DNA of 64,000 bases from Trachythela sp. YZ-2020. Taxonomy: Eukaryota > Cnidaria > Anthozoa > Malacalcyonacea > Clavulariidae. Position numbers and translations under genes: made by a program. Below, in pieces: positions 11,880 through 23,800 of the stretch. The DNA lies in NCBI GenBank assembly GCA_016169945.1, contig JADLSH010000186.1, forward strand, positions 1,798,001-1,862,000, written 5' to 3'. The notes under the pieces were generated by a model. That model worked only from the letters and a program-made list of their open reading frames with translations. It was not told the DNA's origin and searched no databases. Every line of letters starts with the position of its first letter. Position 1 is the first letter of the stretch.

Positions 11880-13977
11880 GTCTAGGATCTGTATAGGAGT
11901 TTGTATGCGTTACATTTAGCACAGGCAATCTCAACTGTCTTAGGGTAAAATGACCATGGCGGTCAACATGGCATATGTGCGAAAACCTGAATCCGGGACG
12001 AAAGTCCTGAAAATGACCCCGCCCTGAAACGGCAGTGCCGACATAGCTCTAACTTCCGAAAAGCAAAAGCGACAGCCTTTCTGAAGTCCTTATAGTGTTT
12101 AGAAGGGTTGCTTTTAGGGGTGGTTATTGGAAGGAATAATTTGTCTAAGTATAATATTTTACAAGAAAATGACCATGCACCACCACAGGTCAACTGCTAA
12201 TTATGCATGAAATAACTAATATACCTTGCAGAGAATAAATTTTCTTATTTCCTAAACATTTTTATCATGGGATGAAAAACTATGCTTAATTTAATATAAT
12301 TATTGTAGATTTCATGAGGATTGATATTGTTTTGTTTAAATATAATACATTTTATTTCATTTACCCCACCAAAACACGATTTCAGCCATATTTTGCCGTC
12401 TTGGTTGCTTTTTATCGCCGTGTCTTGCAAGTATCATCCAATTGTTGTACTTTTACATAATGATAGATGGCTAAAGAATATTTCAACCAAGTTTCGTCAA
12501 GTTTTGAAGCAGTGCAGTGTATTTTATCTTCGATGTTGTGTTCGTCAAATATGCGGCCAGTGCAACGCCTCGCCGCTTCTCTGCCCGATAAATGCCACTT
12601 CTTCGTCTTCATATGTATTTAGATTACAGTATCCAAGAGTACTTCATTGTAGAATCGTCCCAGTCGAAAAATTGAAAACATTAGTTGAACTTGAAAGGAA
12701 AAAAACTCCAATAACATATTTACGATCAGAATCAAAAACACAAGTTTAAAAATAATTTGAAAGTCACGCGCAATCTTCGCGAAAACTCCTCGTGGGCTAC
12801 TTAACAGGGGGTGGCAATATTTTCACGAAACGTTTGTTCGCCACCACAGAACCCAAGAAAATATGTTATATTTATTGTATATTATGATTTATGATAAAAA
12901 CAATAAATTTTTGCCGTATTTTCTATTGTTTTTATCATAAATCATAAAAATACAATAAATATAGTATATTTACTGGGTTCTGTGGTGGCGAACAAACGTT
13001 TCGTGAAAATATTGCCCCCCCCTGTCAAGTAGACCACGAGGAGTTTTCGCGAAGATTGCGCGTGACTTTCAAATTATTTTTAAACTTAATTGTGTTTTTG
13101 ATTCTGATCCTAAAAGTGTTATGGGAGGTTTTTCCTTTCAAGTGCAACTAATGTTTTCAATTTTTCGATTGGGACTATTCTACAATGAAGTACTCTTGGA
13201 TACTGTAATCTAAATACATATGAAGACGATGAAGTGGCATTTATCGGGCAGAGAAGCGGCGAGGAATTGCAATGGCCGCATATTTTACGAAATATCGAAG
13301 GACACAATATCGAAGATAAAATACGCTGGACTGCTTCAAAACTTGACGAAACTTGGTTGAAATCTTCTTTAGCCATCTATCATTATGTAAAATTAAAGTA
13401 CAAAAATTGGATGATACTTGCAAGACTCGGCGATAAAAAGCAAACAAGACGGCAAAATATGGCTGAAATCGTGTTTTGTTGGGGGTTAAGTGAAATAAAA
13501 TGTATTATATTTAAACAAAACAATGTCAATCCTTATGAAATCTACAATAATTATATTAAATTAAGCATAGTTTTTCATCCCATGATAAAAATGTTTAGGA
13601 AATAAGAAAATTTATTCTCTGCAAGGTATATTAGTTATTTCATGCATAATTAGCAGTTCACCTGGGGTGGTGCATGGTCATTTTCTTGTAAAATATTATA
13701 CTTAGATAAATTTTTCCTTCCAATAACCACCCCTAAAAGCAACCCTTTTAAACACTATAAGAACTTCAGAAAGGCTGTCGCTTTTGCTTTTCGGAAGTTA
13801 GAGCTATGTCGGCACTGCCGTTTCAGGGCGGCGTCATTTTCAGGACTTTCGTCCCGGATTCAGGTTTTCGCACATATACCATGTTGACCGCCATGGTCAT
13901 TTTACCCTAAAACAGTTGAGATTGCCTGTGCTAAATGTAACGCATACAAACTCCTATACGTACTACAGGTCCTAGAC
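11880..13977. mobile_element. Foldback palindrome element, copy 1 (subfamily A)
   Basis: Two arms of about 1.02 kb (11880-12902 and 12926-13977) are near-perfect reverse complements around a spacer of roughly 25 nt. The tips read GTCTAGGATCTGTATAGG and, reverse-complemented from the right, GTCTAGGACCTG. TA flanks both ends (11878-11879 and 13978-13979). The right tip has a small insertion (CGTACTACAG). ORFs at 12321-12749 and 13234-13605 are mirror images in the arms, so they are not two genes. No transposase was recognised. Subfamily A also includes the 19.5-20.9 kb copy. Confidence 0.85.
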
Positions 13978-14764
13978 TAACATTGTTACCACAGATTTCT
14001 TATCAAACGGGGGGGGGGGGGGAGGAACGGAATTTGGTAACATTTTTCTCGATTTAATAAAATTTGAACACAAATTTAGTAACAACCGCTGGAAAATCTG
14101 GTCACACTGGTAATTTAACAAATTTGACAAAAGTGATTTTGGGCAATTAAATCCCGACACAACGATCGATCATTCCATATTTTAATACCTTGTGGCTTTG
14201 TGTTTTGTTTTGGCTGTTGCTCAAATGAAACTTGTTTTTGTTGACATCTATATTGAGCCTATTGACATGTTTCACTCAAAATTTTGTTGGTAATTTGCCC
14301 AGTATTATTTATGAAAATTTAATTCATATTCTTTTAAGTTTAACTCGCCCTTACGTTGATTTATGGAAAAAAACTGCATTAATGTATTCTAGGGTATTGG
14401 TAATTTATGGTAAACAGATGTGGTCATTTGCCAGATCACATTATTCTTTAAATTTGTTGGCTAGTTGAATTCCATCATTCAATCTGATTGGTTGTTGTGG
14501 TGCAGAGCTTCAATCTGATTTGTTTAAAAATGATACCATTAATACTCAAAATGATGCGAGCAAAGGCTAACGCTCAAAATAGTGCGATTTGGGAATTAAT
14601 TTCACTATTTTTGACCAATCAGATTGCAAGAAATGCCACTGATTTCTAAAAGAATAATAATAATAAATGAGCTAATTGCATTTACTGCCTCGTAGAAGAA
14701 CACGAAATCAAGAAATTCGTGCCAATAGGATATGGACAACGATGTTGGAGTTAATTGGTTTTCA
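13978..14764. other. Non-coding stretch with a G homopolymer
   Basis: A run of about 13 G lies near 14010. Short inverted CAATCTGATTGG/CCAATCAGATTG motifs occur at 14480-14625. No gene is visible. Confidence 0.4.
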
Positions 14765-15890
14765 TACTAAAAATACATGCTTGCAGTAACCCCTCGCCCC
14801 AGCTGAACATTGCCAGACATTACATTCCAAAACATTACTATTGCTAATCTTTTTTATCAAAAAATCTGCCATGCAAAGGTTGTAGGCGAGTCGGATATCT
14901 GCGTTCAAAACAAATTTTTGGCATAGAAAAAAGAATTGGATCCTTGGCTCACACCCCTCTTCACGACGCAATCAAAGGCTATCGCCAAATGAAATGTTTT
15001 ACCTGACGTAATCACTGTGGCTTCCTTCATTTTAAATTTGCCATTAAAATTTTGATCATTACTCTAATAGTTTGGAAAGAAGAGTGGAAGGAAACAATAT
15101 TATTTTGGGAAATTTATTTTGAAAGAATAAAAAATGGAAATTTTGTTTCAAGAAGAGGAAGCACAGTAGCCATGGCAACACGATAAAATAAACTTCTTTT
15201 CTGGAGTACAAAACAACAGGCACAGAATACTACAAAAATAATTAAAATATTAGTTGTTTTAGCCATACAAATCTGAGATATATGGTGTAGGTATGTTCTT
15301 ATGCATTCTATAAGCTTCAAATTAATGTTTAAATGCAACCTTCCGTTTACTAAAACGTTGCCAAAAGTTTATAAAACTAAACTGCTTTTTACTTATAAAT
15401 TAGTTTTTGAAATGAATTCGATTTCGCTTTCCTTTTAAGTTGGAACTTTTTGATAGCATAAAATATAGGATATTTTAATTGTAAAAAAATGAAAATCTAT
15501 GTAAATAAAACAACATTCTTACGGCTATATCAACAATTTAATATAAGAAACTTGCCATATTTTTTCGACCATCTATCTCTATTTATCCTTTTTTATAAAG
15601 TATAAACGATAAATTTGTTCCGCAGCTTTTCCTGAAGTCCCAAAAAGCTATTTATAAGTTATAATTCAGACTTACTGATATGACTTACTCATGTTTTTTT
15701 ATAATTCGCTCATTCCACTCCTAACAAAGATTAGTGAGATGACCACCCATCACACCCATGAAACATAGCCATGCGCCCGCAAAACCGTTGATGAACTTTG
15801 GATTCCCATTGCTTTCCTTTTTTTCCGGGTGCAAATATCCGCGCGGAATTAGTACCCTCGCACGGCGCTTCGCGCCGGCTCGGGGATAAA
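14765..15890. repeat. 1.1-kb interspersed repeat, copy 1
   Basis: Collinear with 53806-54955 in the same orientation (for example CCCTCGCCCCAGCTGAA near 14790 and CTCTCGCCCCAGCTGAA near 53825). Both copies end in a GC-rich hairpin, here GGCGCTTCGCGCC, followed by GGCTCGGGGAT. No coding capacity was recognised. Copies differ by scattered substitutions and small indels. Confidence 0.8.
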
Positions 15891-16111
15891 TATGTGCACA
15901 AGAACCGAAGAACGGGAGGTTCAAGATGAATTTATCGTTCACAAATTTAGTAACAAGTAATGTTGGCATAAATCATAGACTTAGAGGATTTGTTTATAAT
16001 AAAATACCAAAATTAGAATACAATACAAAGTTGGGCTTGCTTAACAATTAACATGAAAGGAAATATATTAAGTGCATTAGCAGTTATGCTGCAAGGTACT
16101 CAACGTCTATA
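15891..16111. other. Short non-coding spacer
   Basis: Nothing recognised. Confidence 0.3.
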
Positions 16112-16296
16112 CAGGGTGTCTAAAAAAACCGCTACCCTTAGAAATTAGAGGCTTTAGAAAAAGCCTCGAATTTAATTTGTACACTTCGGAATTTAAAATT
16201 GCTTATTTGCTTCTAATTGCATGCAAATATGCCAGACAAAGCGAAATTTCTAAAGCCTCCAATTTCTAAGGGTAGCGGTTTTTTTGAGACATCCTG
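16112..16296. mobile_element. mariner-type MITE, 185 bp, TA target site
   Basis: The ends CAGGGTGTCTAAAAAAACCG and GGTTTTTTTGAGACATCCTG form TIRs that extend inward through CCGCTACCCTTAGAAATT, flanked by TA. About 50 bp of each end pairs. It is non-autonomous. Confidence 0.8.
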
Positions 16297-16334
16297 TATA
16301 TAGCTTTTCAAAACTTGACCAAATTACATATTGG

Positions 16335-16346
16335 CATTTATTTATT
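16335..16346 (-). promoter_or_regulatory. Candidate polyadenylation signal for the GTPase-kinase gene
   Basis: On the minus strand AATAAATAAATG lies about 255 nt past the stop codon at 16600. It is the first clear AATAAA downstream. Confidence 0.4.
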
Positions 16347-16599
16347 ATAGCAATTTGAAAACCTGGATATACTATACAGTTTTTACAGTAAAATTTAATA
16401 TAGTATTTGGTAAACCATAAACAAAATTAACTTGACATCTAAACGGCATTTCGTTGTCGAAATATTAAAGTGACGAATACTGTGTATGTTATGATATCTA
16501 ATTCTGTCTAGGGCATACAATATATTCAAGGCGAAATATTAATTGCCTGTGCAGCTATCATACTTTCTGAAGTAATAATAAAATGTCAATCCTATTGAT

Positions 16600-17004
16600 C
16601 TACGACTTTTGACGAGTTAAGATGGCATCTAACTCAGCCACGCATTGGTCAGCTGTTAAACGGTTAACTTGATTCGTTGCCCAACAATTCTTCATGAGTG
16701 ATCCATATCTGGCAATCGGCGGAAAGACTGCTTCCGTGTAAATTTTGGGTCTGTAATGCTTTGCAATCATCTCGCCGAATTTCTCCCACGAGGTACTGCG
16801 AAGTTCAGTAAAAACTTCTTTACCATACCACATCTCCCACAAGATTAAGCCAAAGCTGTAAATATCTGCACGACCATCACAAATTTCTGACGCAAATATT
16901 TCTGGAGCCATGTAGACGGGTGTTCCAGCCACTGTTCCTGTCACTTCTCTTACATTTTTGGAAATACCCAGATCAGCTATTTTCAAGCAATTGTCTACTG
17001 CAAT
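16600..17004 (-). CDS. GTPase-kinase exon 8: kinase C-lobe and stop
   Basis: The acceptor CATTATACAG is followed by [13 protein letters not shown]. It contains the DLG magnesium loop, the activation segment [11 protein letters not shown], and [15 protein letters not shown] of helix F. It ends RQKS with the stop at 16602-16600. Entry is in phase 0. Confidence 0.9.
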   Translation of the reverse strand: MAVDNCLKIADLGISKNVREVTGTVAGTPVYMAPEIFASEICDGRADIYSFGLILWEMWYGKEVFTELRSTSWEKFGEMIAKHYRPKIYTEAVFPPIARYGSLMKNCWATNQVNRLTADQCVAELDAILTRQKS

Positions 17005-17769
17005 CTGTATAATGTTAAAAAAACTAAAATAATATATATATGAGCGTGTTTTGTTTCACGAAATGCCAAAGAGTGCTCGATATCATATAGATAGAGCCAT
17101 AGTCCCTACAATACAGTGTCTGGAAACGCGGCAAACTTGAAAGTTTATAGCCAAGTCCGTGGGTTGATGTTGAGGGTGTACTGAAAGTGCACGTTTTCTT
17201 TGTTTTACAAATGTTAATATTCAGCTGCACGGATTTTATTGGCTGCTTCCTTCATTATGCTGAGAGAACAATGTGTTTACTGAGCTTGAAGGTGCGCAAA
17301 CATGAACAAAAACATAGAACAAAAGCTTCAGATGCGTTTCCAGACACTGTGTTATAGGGACTATGGATAGAGCAAATATAGTTTTCGCTTACCTCATGGT
17401 CTCCACTACAGTCTGTTTCACGCAATAAGCGATCATCAAGTGACCAATTAATTATCATTGCTTGAAACAGGCTGTAGTGGATAGCGAAACTATCTTATTC
17501 ATAAGCAAAATACAAAGGAAACTCATGACCCGTAGCGGATCTATATATATTCGATATAGACTTGCTCAAATTTTCTCCTTCAATTTTTACAGCGTAGATA
17601 ACATCAATCTTCAAAATTCCAACGCCAGTGAGCGTATACAAAACGAGTCAATTTAGAAGTCATATACAAACCTTGCAGTTCGGTCTTTATCAGATCTAAA
17701 ACACTCGGCTGCGCCTCGATGTTTTAAATCAGATAAAGACCTCTCGCGCGGTTTGTATATATTACACAC

Positions 17770-17800
<31 letters not shown>

Positions 17801-20800
17801 TTCACGCATGTCTAGATGCGCACGTGTCTGAGTATTGTACCACATGCGCTTGGTGAGAGCAGGAGTATGGTGTATAAATACGAAGTCACTCACATCTAGA
17901 CTGCGTTACAAGCTGCACTGACGAGCCGTTGAACGGCGAAACATGCATGTCTGCAGAACATAGGGCTAACAGAACATTCATTCAAGGACAGACTTTATAA
18001 ACACCGTAACTCTTTGACATACCGCGCCAAGTATGAAACCTTCACAACAAAATATCCGATGGTCAATTTAGATAGAGCAAACGCTATGAAAAACGGATCA
18101 CGAAGTTGCAACCTTTGTTTAACAAAAAATATCTCATAATATTTTAGGAATTACCCTCATTACCTCCTCAAAAGGCCAGGATGTTTAGCCCCGGGGGCTC
18201 ACAGTATTTAGATATTCACGGTTTGTACCCTATATACCCCCTCCTCACAAGGCCATGATGTTTTAGCCCCGGGGCTTACAGTATTTAGAGATTTACAGTT
18301 TGTACAAATGAGCCTCAATACCTTTAAGCAAGATAGCATTTTTCACCATACTCTACATTATGTTAGATTTTACACTACATTCCATAACATTAGTAAATTA
18401 CATAAGCTAAACATTAAATTAGGAAGCATCAAATATATATATATACGAAGAATTTTAACCGTGAATTACGAATACCGAAATAGCTTACCAGAATGTTTTC
18501 AGGCTTCAAGTCACGATGAACAATACCAAGGTGATGCAAATAGTCAAGCCCCATTGCAATATCCTTTGCCCTTTGGACCATTGCTAGAACTAGTTCAGCT
18601 GGATTTTCTAGTGCGTTGGCTGGAATGCACTCGGGATGTTTAGAGAGAAATTTCCTCAAATTTTCTGCACATAATTCCATCACAAAGAGAAGTTTCTCAC
18701 CGTTCTCGTTACACCGTGACGCTCTTCCGTAAAACTTTACAACATTCTTATGGTCAAGTTTTCTGGAAAAAGACAAGATAAATTATTTTACAAGCTTCCC
18801 TCAAATGACAAACTTCCCGCCCGCTCTAGTAAAAGGGACTATGATATTGTCAACAATTATTGTAATTTTCTATCAATTCCATGTAACGTTTTTAATCTAA
18901 CGTCGCAAAAATTTTGGAACCCAACGTTTCAAAAAGTGTATTGCTAATGTTAGCAAAAAAGGTGATTAGCATAATATTAAGAAGGATCTTTCGACTAGTC
19001 AAGCCATTCCCCCTATACGTACACAGAATATGTAAGATCAACCGTTATATATCTCAACACATGCCGATACAGCGTCCAAGTTGATACACATCCGGGGATA
19101 ACAAAAGTAGTACTTATGGCTCTATGGACACGATTACACAATGCTATATTATAATATAAAGTTTCTAATATTGTCAAATAGACGAAATCGTACATCTGCC
19201 GTCTCAAACTAAAACGGCAAACAAAGTAATTCTCCTTCAAATATGAACATAATAAACAATTATTCGTTTAACTGTTTTGTGTCTCTATTTTTGAGCGTCT
19301 CCGATTAATACTTATTAATTCAGATATGCCTTAAGATAACTACGGATCTTCTCCGGGTTGTATCATGTATTTTTTCAAAAAATGTTGCGCCTCGTGTTGG
19401 CACTGCATCTTTGGTGGATGGTTGGAGTGCACAACTGATCTATCTTGCGTGGTCGCTTATCTTTTTTGGTATCGATATTTCGGCAAATAGCGGCCATTGC
19501 AATGCCTCGCCGCTTCTCTTCCCGATAAATGCCACTTCTTCGTCTTCACATGTATTTAGATTACAGTATCCAAGAGTACTTCATTGTAGAATAGTCCCAA
19601 TCGAAAAACTAGAGTAGTATAGCCCCACTTGAAAGGGAAAAACCTCCCATAACAAATTTAGGATCAGAATCAAAGACACAAGTTTACAAATAATTTGAAA
19701 GTCACGCGCAATCTTCACAACTCCTCGTGGGCTACTTGACAGGCAAATATTTTCACGAAAAACATTTGCCACCATTAGAACCCAGTAAATATATTATATT
19801 TATTGTATTTTTATGATTTATGAAAAAAACAATAAATATTTGCGTATTTTCTATTGTTTTTATCATAAATCATAAAAATACAATAAATATAATATATTTA
19901 CTGGGTTCTGTGGTGGCGAATCAGCGTTTCGTGAAAATATTTGCCCCCCCCCTGTCAAGTAGCCCACGAGGAGTTTTCGCGAAGATTGCGCGTGACTTTC
20001 AAATTATTTTTAAACTTGTGTCTTTGATTCTGATCCTAAATTTGTTATGGGAGGTGTTTCCCTTTCAAGTGGGACTATACTACTCTAGTTTTTCGATTGG
20101 GACTATTCTACAATGAAGTACTCTTGGATACTGTAATCTAAATACATGTGAAGACGATGAAGTGGCATTTATCGGGAAGAGAAGCGACGAGGCATTGCAA
20201 TGGCCGCTATTTGACGAAATATCGAAGGACACAATATCGAAGATAAAATACACTGCACTGCTTCAAAACTTGACGAAACTTGGTTGAAATCTTCTTTAGC
20301 CATCTATCATTATGTAAAGGTATAACAATTGGATGATACTTGCGAGACTCGGCGATAAAAAGCAAACAGACGGCAAAATATGTCCGAAATCGTGTTTTGA
20401 TGGGGGGTAAGTGAAATAAAATGTATTATATTTAAACAAAACAATGTCAATCCTTATGAAATCTACAATAATTATATTAAATTAAGCATAGTTTTTCATC
20501 CCATGATAAAATTTGTTAGGAAATAAGAAAATTTAATCTCTGCCAGGTATATTAGTTATTTCATGCATAATTAGCAGTTGACCTGGGGTGGTGCATGGTC
20601 ATTTTCTTGTAAAATATTATACTTAGACAAATTTTTCCTTCCAATAACTACCCCTAAAAGCAACCTTCTAAACACTATAAGCAGTTCGGAAAGGCTGTTG
20701 CTTCTCCTTTTCGGAAGTTAGAGCTATGTCGGTATTGCCGTTTCAGGGCGGGGTCATTTTCAGGACTTTCGTCCGGATTTAGGTTTTGGCACATATGCCA

Positions 20801-23800
20801 TGTTGACCGCCATGGTCATTTTACCCTAAAACAGTTGAGATTGCCTGTGGTATGTGAAACGCATACAAACTCCTATACAGGTCCTAGACTTAGTATTATT
20901 TCCGGACTCCTGAGTGCAAAACTATGTACAAAACTATATTTGAAAAAAGGTTTCTCTCGGCCAAAACTCGCGCATGCGCATAAAGTAGAAAACCATGTTC
21001 GTTTTTCTGTTTCTGCTTTGGGATCGGTGTAATATGTCTGCTTTTTTCCACGAGTCTGGTAAATGAGCCTCTTTATGAGAGCTCTTTATGATATCCGCCA
21101 CAGAAGAAGCCAATATGTCAGCGTTCTCTTTTAACATCCAAGCGGGAATGCCGTCTGGGCCAGTTCCTTTCCTTGCATTAAGGGTTGACAACATCTTGAA
21201 AGCAGAAACTCGGTGACGGGCAACAGACTAGGGAAATTATCATCCTCGTTTTCAAGGCGTAGGTGGTGGGGTAATGGATTAAAGGCTTTCATAGGCGTTA
21301 CAAAGGATTCGTTGATCATGTTTGCAACTTGCTCAGGAGTGGAAGTTTTATGCCGTATAAGCCCAGCTCTCTGTTACATATACACATTAGCAACTCATTT
21401 TCTTTATATTCATAATATAAATTAATATCAGTGGTGTATGTTATATAGTTTATTAGAGAAAAGTAGTAATTTAGTAAACAAATTAACCCACATAGGAACA
21501 AGTCCGTTTGCCGCATAATAACAGTTGTATCGGAAACCGTCGGAACACGACGCTGTGGTTTTTCTGTTTGGGATGAGATTACCGCACGAACCGCGCCCGC
21601 AAACCGCACGAACCGCACCCGCTAACCGCATGCACCGCACCCGTTTACATAAACGATTTACCAAACTGTTTAGAAACGACATCGGCATCAATGTTCGCTG
21701 ATGACACAAACATATCATGCCAAGGAAATTCATCAGTAGAAATAGAGAAAAAAATGAACATAGAACTTGACAACATTCAAAACTGGCTAACTTCCAATAA
21801 ACTTACACTTAACAAAAACAAAACAGAATACATGGTCATTGGATCCCGACCAAGGCTGAGAGAGATACCAGTTGATCCACTTGTGTCCGTTGAGGATCAC
21901 ATAATAAATAGAGTGACAGTAAAAAGACGAACTTGTTACGAACAACTAAGATGGCAAGAACAAGTGGACAGTCAATGCAAGAAAATATCAAAATGTGTTG
22001 CCCTTTTAAGCAGAGCAAAGCAATTTGCAACAGAGGACGCACTATTGACAATGTACAATTCACTTGTTCTTCCACACTTTACCTACTGTTCCACTGTTTG
22101 GCATGACGGCAACGTTACTAATATGAACATATTATATAAACTTCAAAAAAGAGCCGCTCGCGTAATAACAGGGGCAAATTACGAAACTAGATCATCTGAA
22201 ATTTTTGAGCACTTGAAATGGGAATCAATTGATACCACACTTAAAAAGCGAGAACATGTAATGACGTTCAAAGCACTACAAAAAGCAACGCCTAATTACA
22301 TATTCAAATTATTCACCTTCCGCCACAATGATAGGTACAAGCTAAGAAACAATGATCGCATGCTGCACTTAGATTAACCTAAAACTAACTTCATGAAACG
22401 TAGTTTTTCATATCGAGGAGCCGTATCCTGGAATAGCCTACCCGATGACCTAATATAATTAGTGAATACGAGAGCCTCTCCATAAACTCTTTTAAAAACT
22501 GTTTAAATAACCATTATAATCATAATTAAGTACGAAACACTATACTGATATATTTTAATATTAGTCCAGGACCTGTATATGAGTTTGTATGCACTTCATT
22601 TAGGACAGATAATCTCAGCTGTTTTAGGGCAAGTTGACCATGACGGTCAACATGGTAACGCTGCCCGAACCCCAATCCGGGGCGAAACGTCCGAAACGGA
22701 CCACACCCAAAAACGACGCTTTCACCATGGTGCTATCTACCAAACCATAAAAGCTTTGGCTATTCTGAGGTGCTTATATGGTTCAGAGATAGTGCTTTTA
22801 GGGGGGGTCATTGGTAAGTGTGAAATGCCTAGCACTGATATTTCACAAGAAAATGACCATACAATACTCATGGTCAAACGTCAATTTGTGGCTTACAACT
22901 TCAGATAAACAGCAGTGGACCTAAATTACCTTTTTTCCTAAATCTTTTTGATAGAAACATAATTGGTACTTATTTAAGTATATTACCACTGTTTTGGTGT
23001 AAAATAGTAAATATTTTGTGGCTGAAATAATAATTTGAAATGTACCTACCTCCTGCAAATGGACGTATTTGGCCAAATTCGCCACTTTACTCCGCTGTTT
23101 ATCACCGATACTCGTTGAAATCCTTCCAAATATGTAAGTCAGTTAAGACATAATGGTATCAAGCACATTTTAAACAAGTTTTAACTAGGTTTCAAGTAGA
23201 TCCTAGCTGTTTAACCATCGACAAGGTAAAACCTCAACTTTGTCTAAATTCGGCGCCATTGTGTCATCCCGTGTCGGTTGTCAACAATTCGGCCTCGTTA
23301 TTCTTCAATCCAAGCCATTTCGATTACACTAGTAACAAATTTAACCCTTTATTATAGGTATGAAGATAAAAATATGAATAAAAGATACGAAATGCAGCAT
23401 TTTACCTCCATTTAAAATGTTGCTTACGAGTCTTTCAAAACATTCCGTACAAATCTCGCGTGGTCAAAGTGACAGGGCCGTGACAGGGGGGGTGAATGTT
23501 TTTCACGAAGATAGAAGAAGGCTGCGTGTGACAACAGGGGACCCAAGCTGACTTAATTAACTTTAGTTGAATATAGACTAAAAACTGAACTATTAGTGAA
23601 AGCTTACTCTAAAATACATCCTAAACTATACTGTTATTTACTGAATACTACTTTTTTAAACTAATAACATATTTTTTCTACATTTTTTGTCCAAATATAT
23701 TATATAAAGTTCATATTTTAACGTCAAGTAGCTATAGACTTGTTATTTTTAGAATGTTACTAATATTATATTAATGAAAATAACTACAGGTATATATTAT

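Larger units (their letters stand above)
17005..18488. other. Intron 7 of the GTPase-kinase gene (1484 bp)
   Basis: Donor GTAAGC at 18488 and acceptor ATACAG at 17005. It holds a hAT MITE, an inverted repeat at about 17390-17500, a GC-capped hairpin, an (AT)n tract and a tandem duplication. Confidence 0.8.

Noticed and set aside
12245..13605. Several ORFs of 60-140 codons around 12-13.6 kb
   Set aside because: They are mirror images in the two arms of a palindromic element and carry no recognised domain.
14020..14160. G-run at 14010 as a G-quadruplex regulator
   Set aside because: A single homopolymer in non-coding DNA, with no gene nearby to regulate.
17255..17458. A possible extra kinase exon ending in a GTAAGC donor
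   Set aside because: Exons 7 and 8 already join in phase within the kinase fold, and this stretch lies in an inverted repeat (17390-17500).
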